This document shows positions 43,403-52,900 of a stretch of DNA of 64,000 nucleotides, piece after piece. The position numbers and the translations under genes are program-made. Under the pieces are notes generated by a model, which was given only the letters and a program-made list of their open reading frames with translations, was not told the DNA's origin and ran no database searches. The stretch is from Kiritimatiellia bacterium (lineage in GTDB: Bacteria; Verrucomicrobiota; Kiritimatiellia; RFP12; UBA3636), in NCBI GenBank assembly GCA_017481725.1, contig JAFUOX010000026.1, positions 1 through 64,000 on the forward strand, written 5' to 3'. Within the stretch, counting starts at the first letter, position 1. Each line of letters starts with the position of its first letter.

Positions 43403-45207
43403 TGGCTACAATTGCTGATCTATATACTGGTGCAACAATTTTGCTCGAAGAGGCTGACGGGAGTTATGGTGAGTACGAATTAGTACAATTTGACTACAAT
43501 GACGGATATGCTTTATTGTGGAGAAATGAATCGATTGGTACATTGCAATGGCGAGCAACAAGTGTTGCCGCTGCCAGTTCACTTTACCAAGGCAGTGATC
43601 TAGATACATATTTAACTACTTGGTATCAAAATTTGCCGTCGAGCACAAAGGATTCGTTGTCGGAAATTAGTTATCCAGTAGCCTCTGCGAATAGTAGCTC
43701 TGGTTCACAAACGTCCATTTTACGCTATGCGGCAACTGTATCTGCGTACGAAATTGGATGTTCAAACTCTAGCAATGGACATTATGGTGCAGAACTTGAC
43801 TATTACTATACATCCGCAGCAACCAGTTATTGGACAAGACAGCCATCAAGCGGTTTGACTCGTGCGTTTTATTACAATATTGACGAGAGTGTTTTTAAGC
43901 AGGCCGTAGTTACAAGTTCATACGGTGTGCGTCCTACTGTTGGTATTGCCCAAGATATTGAAGTAACATGGGATGGCAATTTGGGCGGATATAAATTGTC
44001 GCTGTCGTCTACATCTACTCAGTGTACTGCACCGGCTGCGTTATATCTTAATGGTGGTGCATATAATTATGGTCAAGTTGAGCCTGGTGCGAGTTTTACT
44101 TTGTCATGGGATGCAGGCACTGGTTCGTCCATAACCGGTTATGCTGTATATTATAGTACCTCTGAAAACGGTACTTATACATGGATGAAAGACGTGACTG
44201 GCACCTCGACAACTGTTTATGCGCCAGATACTTATTCAACTTATAGGTATTTTAAAGTAAAAACACGTGGTTCAGATAGTAGTCTAGATAGTGAATTATC
44301 TACTAGTTATAGATCTCTATGGACCGCCGCTGACCCGGCTAATGTATGTACTGCACCGAGCACGTTATATCTAGATGATATTGCTACAGATATAACTAAT
44401 GCAACTCCTGGGTCTACCCATACTCTGCGATGGACCGCAGGCACTGGAGCGTCTATAAGTGGTTATGCCGTGTATTATAAAGACACTGGTGATACTTATT
44501 ATAATTATCTTGGGCAGACAACATCACTATCTATGACGGTGTCTGCGCCAGACGCTTATTCAACTACCAGGTCTTTTTGCGTATCAACGCTGAGCTCAAT
44601 CCTTGGCGCGAGTAGTGACTATTCATCTGCACGTTCTATAACAACCAGGGCAGAGACAGTTAATTACGGTGTGTCTTATTACGACGGCACACAATGGTTA
44701 TATCCTACACCGTGGTATTACAATGGTACTGGATGGGTGCGTCCTACGATGTGGTATTATGACGGAAGCACCTGGCTTCCGATTCCGCCACTTCCAAAGT
44801 GTTCTTATACTGTTGAGGCGGTTAGCGGCGCGACATATGGATTTGCTCTGAATAGCGACGGGTATTACGAGAGCACAAATGCTGGCGTTGATGGTTCTTA
44901 TTCGCTGTGCAAGGTTAATATCGTTGTAGACGGAGTAAGTAATATGTATGTTGATTGCATTAACTACGGTGAAAGTAGTTTCGACTATGGCATATTGTCC
45001 AATGTTGACACCACGTTGGAATTGAGCAACGCCGCAGATAGCACGAACGTGAAACAATCGTTTTCTGGCATGCAAAGCGCAGATGTACAAACCGTAGATT
45101 ATGGCGTGCTTACTGCTGGTGAACATTATATTTATATTAAGTATAGAAAAGATGACTCTGTAAACAGCAACAACGACTCGTTGCAGTTTAAGGTGCGATT
45201 TGTGTAA
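43402..45207 (+). CDS. Adhesin with DUF6273-like head, two FN3-like domains and aromatic repeats
   Basis: This 601-residue protein has an N-terminal ~205 residues resembling DUF6273 or C-type-lectin-like domains (Y-W-T-R-Q-P-S-S, then Y-G-V-R-P-T-V-G-I). Two fibronectin III-like domains follow (about 215-310 and 320-415; L-S-W-D-A-G-T-G-S-S-I-T-G-Y-A-V-Y-Y and its counterpart). Three short aromatic repeats of W-Y-Y-D-G-S-T-W type (about 420-460) come next, and a beta-rich C-terminal domain. The modules point to binding of host surface polymers. It is translated with the preceding fibre. Confidence 0.65.
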   Translation: MATIADLYTGATILLEEADGSYGEYELVQFDYNDGYALLWRNESIGTLQWRATSVAAASSLYQGSDLDTYLTTWYQNLPSSTKDSLSEISYPVASANSSSGSQTSILRYAATVSAYEIGCSNSSNGHYGAELDYYYTSAATSYWTRQPSSGLTRAFYYNIDESVFKQAVVTSSYGVRPTVGIAQDIEVTWDGNLGGYKLSLSSTSTQCTAPAALYLNGGAYNYGQVEPGASFTLSWDAGTGSSITGYAVYYSTSENGTYTWMKDVTGTSTTVYAPDTYSTYRYFKVKTRGSDSSLDSELSTSYRSLWTAADPANVCTAPSTLYLDDIATDITNATPGSTHTLRWTAGTGASISGYAVYYKDTGDTYYNYLGQTTSLSMTVSAPDAYSTTRSFCVSTLSSILGASSDYSSARSITTRAETVNYGVSYYDGTQWLYPTPWYYNGTGWVRPTMWYYDGSTWLPIPPLPKCSYTVEAVSGATYGFALNSDGYYESTNAGVDGSYSLCKVNIVVDGVSNMYVDCINYGESSFDYGILSNVDTTLELSNAADSTNVKQSFSGMQSADVQTVDYGVLTAGEHYIYIKYRKDDSVNSNNDSLQFKVRFV

Positions 45208-45216
45208 GTGGGTAAA

Positions 45217-45286
45217 CCTACAACTTTGGAGGAGTTTTATTTGTTGTAGGGGATGGTCCAAGTTTGGGCTGTCCCCTACTTTTTTA
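45217..45286 (+). promoter_or_regulatory. Mutually exclusive hairpins: possible attenuator before ruvC-like gene
   Basis: CCTACAAC (45217-45224) pairs perfectly with GTTGTAGG (45243-45250). GTAGGGGA (45246-45253) pairs perfectly with TCCCCTAC (45272-45279), followed by seven Ts, an intrinsic terminator. The two stems share bases 45246-45250, so only one can form. The first stem's loop holds GGAGGAG. This is the layout of an attenuator or antiterminator switch. The simplest reading is a terminator for the fibre operon; regulation is inferred. Confidence 0.55.
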
Positions 45287-45309
45287 TTGGTAAAAAGGGA
45301 GTGAGATTT

Positions 45310-45786
45310 ATGCGAGTATTGTCATTCGACCAATCGACTCGCGTTAGTGGTTGGAGTTTATTTGAAAATGGCGAATATATTGATTCCGGTTTAGTTGATA
45401 TGAATAAAAGTAAACTGGAGACTGATGCTCGTTCATTCGAGATGGCCAAGACGCTATGGAAGGTTATTAAAAAATATCAACCCGAACATTTGGTAATAGA
45501 GGATGTACAGCAACAGTCAAATGCAAAAACCATGATTGTGCTTGCAAGATTGGCTGGTATGATTATTGGTTATGCTGAAGCGCATCATGTTAAGGTTCAT
45601 ATTTTACAACCATCAAAATGGCGTGCGGCTCTAAAGTATGCTCAAGGCTCTAAGGTAAAACGAGGAGAATTGAAAAAGCAAAGTTTAGACTATGTAAAAG
45701 AAAATCTTGGGTTGGATTTACCAGAAGATCAGGCGGAAGCTGTTTGTCAGGGTATTGCGGCCCATAAGATTTTGGAATTTGAATAA
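45310..45786 (+). CDS. RuvC-like Holliday junction resolvase
   Basis: This 158-residue RNase H-fold nuclease has acidic catalytic residues in S-F-D-Q-S-T near the N-terminus, L-V-I-E-D-V-Q near residue 66, and a C-terminal P-E-D-Q-A-E-A-V. It would cut branched DNA before packaging or during recombination. The ATG at 45310 follows AAAGGGAGTGAG; the frame is open further upstream but without a ribosome binding site. Its location between fibre and tail assembly genes is unusual for a DNA enzyme. Confidence 0.82.
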   Translation: MRVLSFDQSTRVSGWSLFENGEYIDSGLVDMNKSKLETDARSFEMAKTLWKVIKKYQPEHLVIEDVQQQSNAKTMIVLARLAGMIIGYAEAHHVKVHILQPSKWRAALKYAQGSKVKRGELKKQSLDYVKENLGLDLPEDQAEAVCQGIAAHKILEFE

Positions 45787-45836
45787 GATACCGCAAGGTT
45801 TTATATAGAGAATTTAGACAAAAAGGAGAAAAGATT

Positions 45837-46394
45837 ATGAATACGAAAAATTTAGTTGAACTAATGAGTAAGAACAAGGCAAAGCTACTAAAGGCAGAAC
45901 AGATTCAGGCGTTTTTGAAGAGAGAGCTAGAGGTTAAGGAATATCTCGGTATTAAGTACAAGAAGGCGCTTGTTAACGATATTGTGAACGAGTGTATTTT
46001 GTACGACGACGGTGTGTTTAAGTTTGATGATATTGAGAAGTATATTGTGTTTACCATGAGAACTATTGCGGCGTATACAAATCTGGAATTGTCTGAGGAT
46101 ATTGAGGAAGACTATGATTTGCTGTGCGAGGCTAAGTTGTTGGAGAGTGTTATTAACACCTTTAAGAAGGAATATGACGATGTGAATGTATTACTACAGA
46201 TGAAGTGTGACTACATTCTGAACGGCAATACTATTGAGGCGCAGCTCGGCAGATTCCTAGATGGCCTTTCGGAAAAGCTGGATGTTGTTTTACATGCGTT
46301 GGCTGATAAGATGGGAAATTTTGATCTGAGCAATTTACCAATCGATGCAGAGAGTCTGAAAAAGTTAATGAGTTTTATGAACGTGAAAAAGTAA
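45837..46394 (+). CDS. Possible tail assembly chaperone
   Basis: This is a 185-residue, mostly helical protein with a basic N-terminus, encoded two genes before the tape measure, the usual place for tail assembly chaperones. No slippery sequence or overlapping extended frame is apparent at its end, so the classic frameshift product is not supported. The family is not recognised and the call is positional. Confidence 0.45.
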   Translation: MNTKNLVELMSKNKAKLLKAEQIQAFLKRELEVKEYLGIKYKKALVNDIVNECILYDDGVFKFDDIEKYIVFTMRTIAAYTNLELSEDIEEDYDLLCEAKLLESVINTFKKEYDDVNVLLQMKCDYILNGNTIEAQLGRFLDGLSEKLDVVLHALADKMGNFDLSNLPIDAESLKKLMSFMNVKK

Positions 46395-46413
46395 TAACTA
46401 AGGAGTGAATTTT

Positions 46414-46959
46414 GTGGCTGGTCAAAGTATTGATGCTGCTTTTGCTGCAATTCTTCAAGACTGCCAAGCTATTGCAGTGGAGGCGGTCAAGAATGCAGCC
46501 AAAAAAGCACATAATGACATTATGCAAGAAGCAAAGACTTATTTGCAACATTACTACGATAATTATACTCCAAAACAGTATAAGCGTACATATTATTTAA
46601 AGAATGCAATAAAGCCAATATTTGAAGATGGAACAAATTCTAGCAATATTTCTATTGAAGTGGGTGTTGAATACGACTCTGGCGGTTTGAGTGGACACTA
46701 TAAAAGTAATTCTCGTTTTCATCAATCCGGAGACACTTGGAAAGTCGTTACTGATCATTCACATGTTACGGGAGACAACGGTATTCCAGAGCCTGAATGG
46801 ATTTTGGAGAACTTTTTGAACGGTCAGCATGGTGGTTATCAGCAAGACTTTAACTCAACAAGTACTTTGATGCTAGAGTTTTTTGAGAATGAATTACCTA
46901 ATAGAATTGAACAATATGTTAAAGATAGCTTGTGGGATGCTATAACTAGTAGATTGTAA
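46414..46959 (+). CDS. HK97 gp10-like tail completion protein
   Basis: This 181-residue protein starts at the GTG at 46414 behind AAGGAGTGA. It has a helical N-terminus (A-V-E-A-V-K-N-A-A-K-K-A-H), then Y-Y-L-K-N-A-I, a beta-hairpin region and a C-terminal helix. This layout fits the gp10-like neck/tail family, whose members normally lie upstream of the tube gene. Here it directly precedes the tape measure. The assignment is tentative. Confidence 0.5.
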   Translation: MAGQSIDAAFAAILQDCQAIAVEAVKNAAKKAHNDIMQEAKTYLQHYYDNYTPKQYKRTYYLKNAIKPIFEDGTNSSNISIEVGVEYDSGGLSGHYKSNSRFHQSGDTWKVVTDHSHVTGDNGIPEPEWILENFLNGQHGGYQQDFNSTSTLMLEFFENELPNRIEQYVKDSLWDAITSRL

Positions 46960-46974
46960 TGGTGGTGAAAAATT

Positions 46975-49900
46975 ATGGCGAAAGATATTAAGAAGAAATT
47001 TACGATTACTCTGGATATCGGCACTGGTGATGCAGAGAAACAATTGAAAAGCACTGCCGAAAATATCAAACAAACATTAAAATCACTTTCTGATGGCAGT
47101 AATAGTTTGCAGCATTTTAATGAGCTTTCTGATATGCTTGTTCAGATTGATGCTCAAATGGCTAATTTAAAGGCAACCTATGGCGATGGATTTGAGGGGT
47201 TGTTTAATAAAATTAGCGCGTCAGTTAAAAACGATTTCCAGAGTATTTTTGATTTTGCGCATAAGAAATTGGCAGAGTTTAATGCTGATATTCAGGCAGA
47301 TAAAACTCATTTGGATTCGTTAAATGCCATGATGACAGAATATAAGAAGGCAAGCAAAGTTGGCGAGCAGGCTTTTAATTTAGATAAAATAACAGGATTT
47401 AAAGGAACAAAAAAAGAAGTACAAGAACTTTATGCCGTATTTGATCAGCTTGCAGAAGCTAAAAAGAAATTTGAATCCTCCGGCGATTTTACCAGTGAAG
47501 CGTATATTAAAAATTACATTCAATTAATGAAAACCGCTGCAGGACTTATTAACGCTGATAAACTATCTGAAAATGAGGGTAAAGACTTTGGTATTGATGT
47601 TGATGCACTTTCTAATAAAGCAGAGAAAGCTAAAGGTATTCTAAAAGAAATGTTTGGAAGTGCATCTACTAATCCGGCTTCTCATCTTAACGTATGGATG
47701 CAGCTGGACGGTTCTATTAAGGCTTCCATGAGTTCATTGAATAGCTGGGCAGAAGCATTAGCAGAAGTAATGAGTGATAGTATTAAAGCTGCTCTTAACG
47801 GCGATAACTTAGTCACTCAAAATAAAAAGTCTGCAGAATCTTATAATCAGCTTACTGCTAAGGTTAATGAGTATCTTGGTGTACAAAAACAATTGCAAAC
47901 TCTTGAAAAGGGATCACAAGCACGTAAAGATGCGTTGAAGCGAGCCGGTGAAATTCAGGCTCATATTGTGTCTATGAAAGAGCTAGACAATGATCAAGAA
48001 GAGAACGTCTATGACATTTTTGAAGGAATGAACTCTGGCGCAGTAAGTTCTGCAGATGCTATTTCTAAACTTTGTGGAATTTTACAAATTGATATACCTG
48101 GCGGCTTTACAGACGCTGCACAATCTGCTTCTGCTGGATTTAATACCATAACAAAGGGCGCAGAAAATGCTAGCAAGTCAATACAAAAAGTAATGTATCA
48201 TCTTGGTAACTTATTAAATGGTAAGGGTTCTGCAAGAGATACGTTCGGAGATATGCCATATAATTTAACAGAGGCCGCACAGGGATCTGGCAAATTTGAG
48301 AAATATGGATATGGCGTGCTTGGAGGAGGATTGTTTGGTGTTAACGATCCTTCTACAATTAATCCAGATCAGGTTGTTGGCACGAAGTTTATACAGAGTA
48401 TTGATTTGAGTAAATACAATATGTATCTTGCTGATACTGAGGAACGAGCTGCGTCCCTAATGGATTTCCTGAGCAAGCTACAAAAGTATGCTTTGAAAGG
48501 TGCAGAACCAAATTATACAGGATTTGACGAACAATTACAGGGCATTAATGTTGATACCTTATATGATCAATTTAAGGTTGTTTTTGCTGAATCAGATTTG
48601 ACTAAAGAGAAGTTTAATGGCTTTATTTCAGAAATGATAAACTTGCTTAATAAGGCTGGTTTAAAGTTTGATGCGTCAACTAATGAACTTGACTTTACAT
48701 CTCTTGGTGATTTAGGAAAATCGGATAATATATCTACAAGATTCTTAAAAATGTTGGGTTATCAAGGAGTAAATGTTGGCGGCACATCATTTGACGGATT
48801 CGGCCAAGGCAGTGTTTTATTTGATTTTAACCAATCTGATATTGTAGGATACTTTAGTAAAGCAGAGCAAGCAATTGCAGACTTTCAAAATAGGTTAAAC
48901 AATGGCTCCTGGGATGGCAGCAACGAGCAGTTACAGCAAATAGCAAAAAATATAGATGCTATTGTTAATAGTGCAATAGCAAAAAAGGAAGGTTTAACTT
49001 CTAAAAGTCAAATTGCTGCTCTGGATCAAACAATAAATAAACTGTCAGATGTTAGGATAAATATTGCAAAGATATTATCTGGTAATTCTTCGCTTCAGCA
49101 AATAACAAATGACTCGGCTCAAGCAAGTATGACGGAACAAATTGATGCGGCAAAGACTAAAATGCAAGAATTCTTAAGCTTAGCTAAAACATATACTGGA
49201 ATGGAATATGTTTCTGAAAATGATGTGAATTCAGGTATTCAGAAACTGCAAGAAATGAGAACTGAGCTTGTTGCGTTGGCGGAGCAGGGTGAGTTAACAT
49301 CTAAAGATCTTCAGGCTATTAATGATGCTTTTGATATTGCTGAAGTGCATTTAACTTCTATGGATCATGAGTCACATCGTAGCGGTGGTATGTTTAGTTA
49401 TACTTATGAATATGAACTTGCTGCGGCTGAAAAAGAAAATGCTAGGTTGAGGGCTGCGCTAGACCATTCTGTTAGCAATGATGTATATGATGATTTGGAA
49501 GAACGTGCAGAGCAACTTAAGAAAGAAAATGGACTATTAGAAGAAAAACTTGAATTACTCACAGAGATTTCAAACCAATACGGCATGTCTATTACTCAAA
49601 AAGACAGAGATCGTTATGAAGCACTAGTTGATAAAGAAATGGATGTTGGTTTAACCGAGAAGGAAGAAGATCGTCAGTTTACGCTTGGTGAGAAAATTGA
49701 AGAAGCAGATTCTGCAATGGAAGAACTAGGCGAAACTTATGACAAAATTATTCTTAAGTTGGCAAACGGCAAAAAGGTAGAAATACTTCCTGATGATAAG
49801 GGTCTGCGTGCGCTTGATAAGATTGCAAATGAATATTATGAAGGCGAATATAACGGCCAAGAGATTCAGGATGTTATCTTTGTTCGTCAGAAAGAGCAAG

Positions 49901-52900
49901 AAGTAATTGCTCAGACCAATCAACAGTTAGAAGAGCAAGTACAAACACAGCAGCAAATTGAAGTCGAATCAAAAAAAGCAGCAGATGTAGTCAAACACTT
50001 TAATGAAGTTGTTGGTGAAATTACAGGCAATGGTATAGAGAGTTCAGATTCTGCAAATTATTATGATGGCAAGTTGGACGCAATATATGATCAAATTGAA
50101 GCTTTACATGAGCTTGGTGTTGTGTCAGACGAGGTCATGGAAGAAGTTGAATCTAATTATAAAGAGGCACATGAATATATTGACGACGCAAATAGAAGTC
50201 AAAATCTACTAAACGAACTTTCTTCGTTAAACAACAAGGCGACTTTGACTGAAGATGCGGCTGAGTTGGCGTCAATTGTTGAAGAACGAAAAAAATTAAT
50301 TGATTTTGCAGAAGAGCAAGGATATTTCGACAACGATGTGCTGGAGACTCAAAGGGCTATTACTGCAGAAATTGAAAAACAATTACAAATTAAGAAACAA
50401 ATCGCTCAAGTCGAGAAAGCATATGAGGATGTTTTCGATGTTCTACACAATATAGGAACTAAATGGAAAGATTTAGACACTGTAGATAGTGCCATTGGTT
50501 CTATGCCATTAAGTGATATAGACGCTTATATACAAGAATTAGAACGTTTGATCAAACTAATAAAGTCTGTTGATCCGAATTTCCAACATGGTGATAAAGA
50601 CGAGTATGACGGTGCGGTTAAAACGCTTGAAAAAATGCAGGCGTTATCCGCTCGCACTAAGCTAACAGATGAATTTAAGAATACAATAAATCAATTCGAA
50701 CAGCTCGGTAAATTCCAGTGGAGCGACGAATTAACTAACGGATATTTGAAAATATTAAATGATATTCGCAATGGTACATATAAAACTATTGGTCAGTGTG
50801 TAGCTAAGTTTAACGAGCTCTCTGCTGCCGCAGCAGAACCTCCGCTGATGGATACCACAACAGCGTTCAAAGAGTTAGTTAATTATATTTCTAAATCTAG
50901 TTCTTCGCCATCTTATTTCTTTGACACGATGGAAGGAAGCGCATTAAAGGCTAATGATGCATTAAAGCAAATCTTTAAGTCGTTAAATTTAATTGGCCAG
51001 GATGGTAAGGTTAATCTATCTTCTCTGAAATCTGGCTTTACTAATCTTGGTGGTTTCGTGTCAGACCAATATACGATGATTGCGAGAAAAGGTCATTATA
51101 TTGGTAAGATACAGAGCATCCAACCAAAGCTACAACAGGCGCAACAGGAAGGAGCACAAATTGGTGCGATCTTTGATATCATCGAAGATAAAGCAAAGGG
51201 CATAATCTATGAAATTCAAAATACTGTTCCTGGTAAGTCTGTTTTGGGTCACCATTCTGGTAAGACCAATATGGATGTACTTAATGCTTCTGCGGCGCAT
51301 ATTGATGGTCTGGTTAACACTTTACAGATTTTAGCTAAAAATGGCCTATTTGTTGACTGGGGCGGAGACAACGTTCTATATGATCCTCAAAAGGGATTCT
51401 CCATTATCGACATGGGCGATAAGGGCGATAAACATTTTACCGTTAGTGGTAAAAACACGATACAAGAAAATCTTGACAGAATGGTCTCGGAGATGCTTAA
51501 GTTTGCTTCAGTAGACATGAGAGACGTCATTAAGTCTACTTTTGCAGATAAATTATATGCTAGTGCCAACAAGATTGATTCTAGTGTTGTCAACCCATAT
51601 GCACCAAAGCAACAAAAGGCTGCGCAAGTTGCAAGTGCACAAGTTACTGCCGCAGTTAAGTCTGAATCTGATGCACATGATCAGAATACGGAATCTATCA
51701 ATGCAGAAAATGATGCTCTAAAGGCTCAGATTGAGTTGAAGAAGCAAGCCCAATCCATGAAATGGGAGGCATTCGCAACAGACGATTCGTTGTCTGCACT
51801 AAAACAATCTGCTGGTTTCCAAACACTCGGTCAGTTAGAAGCGTTCTGGAAGAAGTCGAATTATGAAAAGAATATTAACTTCCATGAAATAACCGAGGCA
51901 GAAGCAAAACAAATTTTCAAAGACAAGCTATCCAAAGGACTAGCATCTAGCTGGTATGGTAGTGCAGATTTTAGTGCCAAGAGCAAACTAGAAAATGAAA
52001 TTCTTGCAGATGATGAAATTCGTAATGCTGCGTTGAGTTATTTGTATCATCTATACAAGAAGATGCCAGTATCTCAACAAGACCCCGCTATTACAGATTT
52101 CCAGAAGTTCTTAAACACGGAATTTACCGTGTATCGCGGAGATAAGGCTCCATTGATTTACGACGATCAATCAAAACTGAGCTTTAGCTTTAAGAAGAGT
52201 ACGGCGGAAGGATTTAACTCTCAAGTTGGTACGGCAAAAATTAAGCCTAAGGATACGATTGGTAATGCTGGTTCTGGTTTCTATTCCGAAGTAGAAACGT
52301 TTATCGACAGCTATGAGACATCTTGGTATCAAAAGAATCGAGAGGCGTTCGAGGATTTCTACAATCAACAGACAAAGGAAATGCAAAAAGAAATCGATGC
52401 CGGTTTAGTAAACTTTGAGAAAAAGAGAGTTTCGGATATTATTGGCGACGATTTGTCCACATTAACGCATAAAGCTCTTAATTCGTCATATTGGAAGCAT
52501 AACGTGGCAGACGATCTGAACAAGGGCATTGTTCCCAGTCAGATCACTGTACCAACGGATGGTTCTGATTATGCTCAGTTTGCAGATGCATATAACGGGT
52601 TGTCTGACACAATGAAGAGATTCGTCATGTTCTTTGCGAGCATGGATGAGTTAAGCGCGTCTTTGCCAAAGCAGTTTTCTATTACAACCAATGATGCTTA
52701 CGGCTTTAAGTATGGCAAAGCAGCTGTTGGTGATGGTGCAAAGTTATTTAATGCAATTCTCAATGATCCAGAAGGTCGCAGTCAACATATTGCTAAGTTA
52801 ACTGGCGAACAAGCGTTTAATCTTATGGGTCAAACACCCACCGATATTAACGCTGAGGCAGACGCTCGTGAGCGAAATGCTAAGGCTATTAGGGCAGAAG

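Noticed and set aside
46390-46414. Programmed frameshift in the tail assembly chaperone-like gene
   Set aside because: No slippery heptamer is visible at the gene end and the next frame does not extend a chaperone reading frame.
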